Of a stretch of 64,000 bases of DNA, positions 63,883 to 64,000 are shown piece by piece. Position numbers and translations under genes: made by a program. How positions within the stretch are numbered: the stretch's first letter is position 1; the number at the start of each line of letters is the position of its first letter. This DNA is from Pseudomonas fluorescens (GTDB lineage Bacteria; Pseudomonadota; Gammaproteobacteria; Pseudomonadales; Pseudomonadaceae): assembly GCF_002022275.1 (NCBI RefSeq), contig NZ_MSDF01000013.1, positions 284,613 to 348,612 on the forward strand, written 5' to 3'. The notes under the pieces are model-generated. The model did not search any database. It was not told the DNA's origin and saw nothing but the letters and a program-made list of their open reading frames with translations.

Positions 63883-64000
63883 AATTCGGGTACTGAGTCG
63901 TGACCAGTTGGTCTCGCTTCAGCAAATTGGGTATGTGATAGCTTTCGGTGTTTTGTGAGCGTCGAACTTTCGGTTCATTTCGTCTTCACACACCGCAATC

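Overview
The window is chromosomal DNA of a Pseudomonas, most likely of the P. fluorescens group. The gene order ssb / YajR-like MFS / uvrA / ftnA / katA / rplQ, followed by the alpha, spc, S10, str and rpoBC operons, the tRNA cluster and birA-coaX, is the order known from pseudomonads. The two inverted pairs of GGGCTTGCCCGC-type REP sequences are typical of P. fluorescens relatives. All protein genes look intact except the one cut by the left edge. I see no phage, transposase, CRISPR array or recognisable restriction or defence locus. No gene-free stretch exceeds about 300 bases.

Left part (1-23,100), accessory and housekeeping genes. It opens with two small coupled genes of unknown function, a GcvA-like LysR regulator, a DUF6671 protein, an RmlD-like Rossmann protein that seems to lack the usual YxxxK pair, and a full-length Lhr-type helicase. 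Next is a four-gene minus-strand envelope cassette (14,259 to 8,254): OmpA-type lipoprotein, multi-pass membrane protein, secreted VWA-like protein and a large MscS-family channel. I regard this as the best candidate for an undescribed multi-protein system. A three-gene plus-strand operon follows, resembling E. coli ybhP-clsB-ybhN (phospholipid metabolism). After it come an alpha/beta hydrolase overlapping a DUF3182 gene, a GlxA-type regulator divergent from an isochorismatase-like hydrolase, and tam divergent from a LysR gene.

Middle part (23,100-30,480), DNA repair and oxidative stress. An MFS gene and ssb form a minus-strand operon divergent from uvrA, with a LexA-box-like sequence between them. 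Then come ferritin ftnA (Ala replaces the bacterioferritin haem Met) and catalase katA, whose upstream region has an imperfect OxyR-like site over a plausible promoter.

Right part (30,480-61,300), the macromolecular synthesis super-cluster, all on the minus strand. In transcription order: tRNA-Tyr, -Gly, -Thr, -Trp, secE, nusG, rplK, rplA, rplJ, rplL, rpoB, rpoC, rpsL, rpsG, fusA, tuf, rpsJ through rplQ. I could place several matching -35/-10 pairs with GC-rich discriminators (tRNA cluster, tRNA-Trp/secE, str, S10, rpsH, alpha), plus terminators after nusG, tuf, rpsN, rpmJ and rplQ and an attenuator-like hairpin before rpoB. Two points stand out. The second tuf gene, usual between tRNA-Thr and tRNA-Trp in many gammaproteobacteria, is absent. 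The spc operon is split between rpsN and rpsH by a terminator, a new promoter and two further hairpins with U-tracts.

Right edge (61,440-64,000): birA, coaX and a SPOR-domain gene form a tight operon downstream of the end of an rRNA operon (5S gene and terminator; the 23S gene lies beyond the edge).
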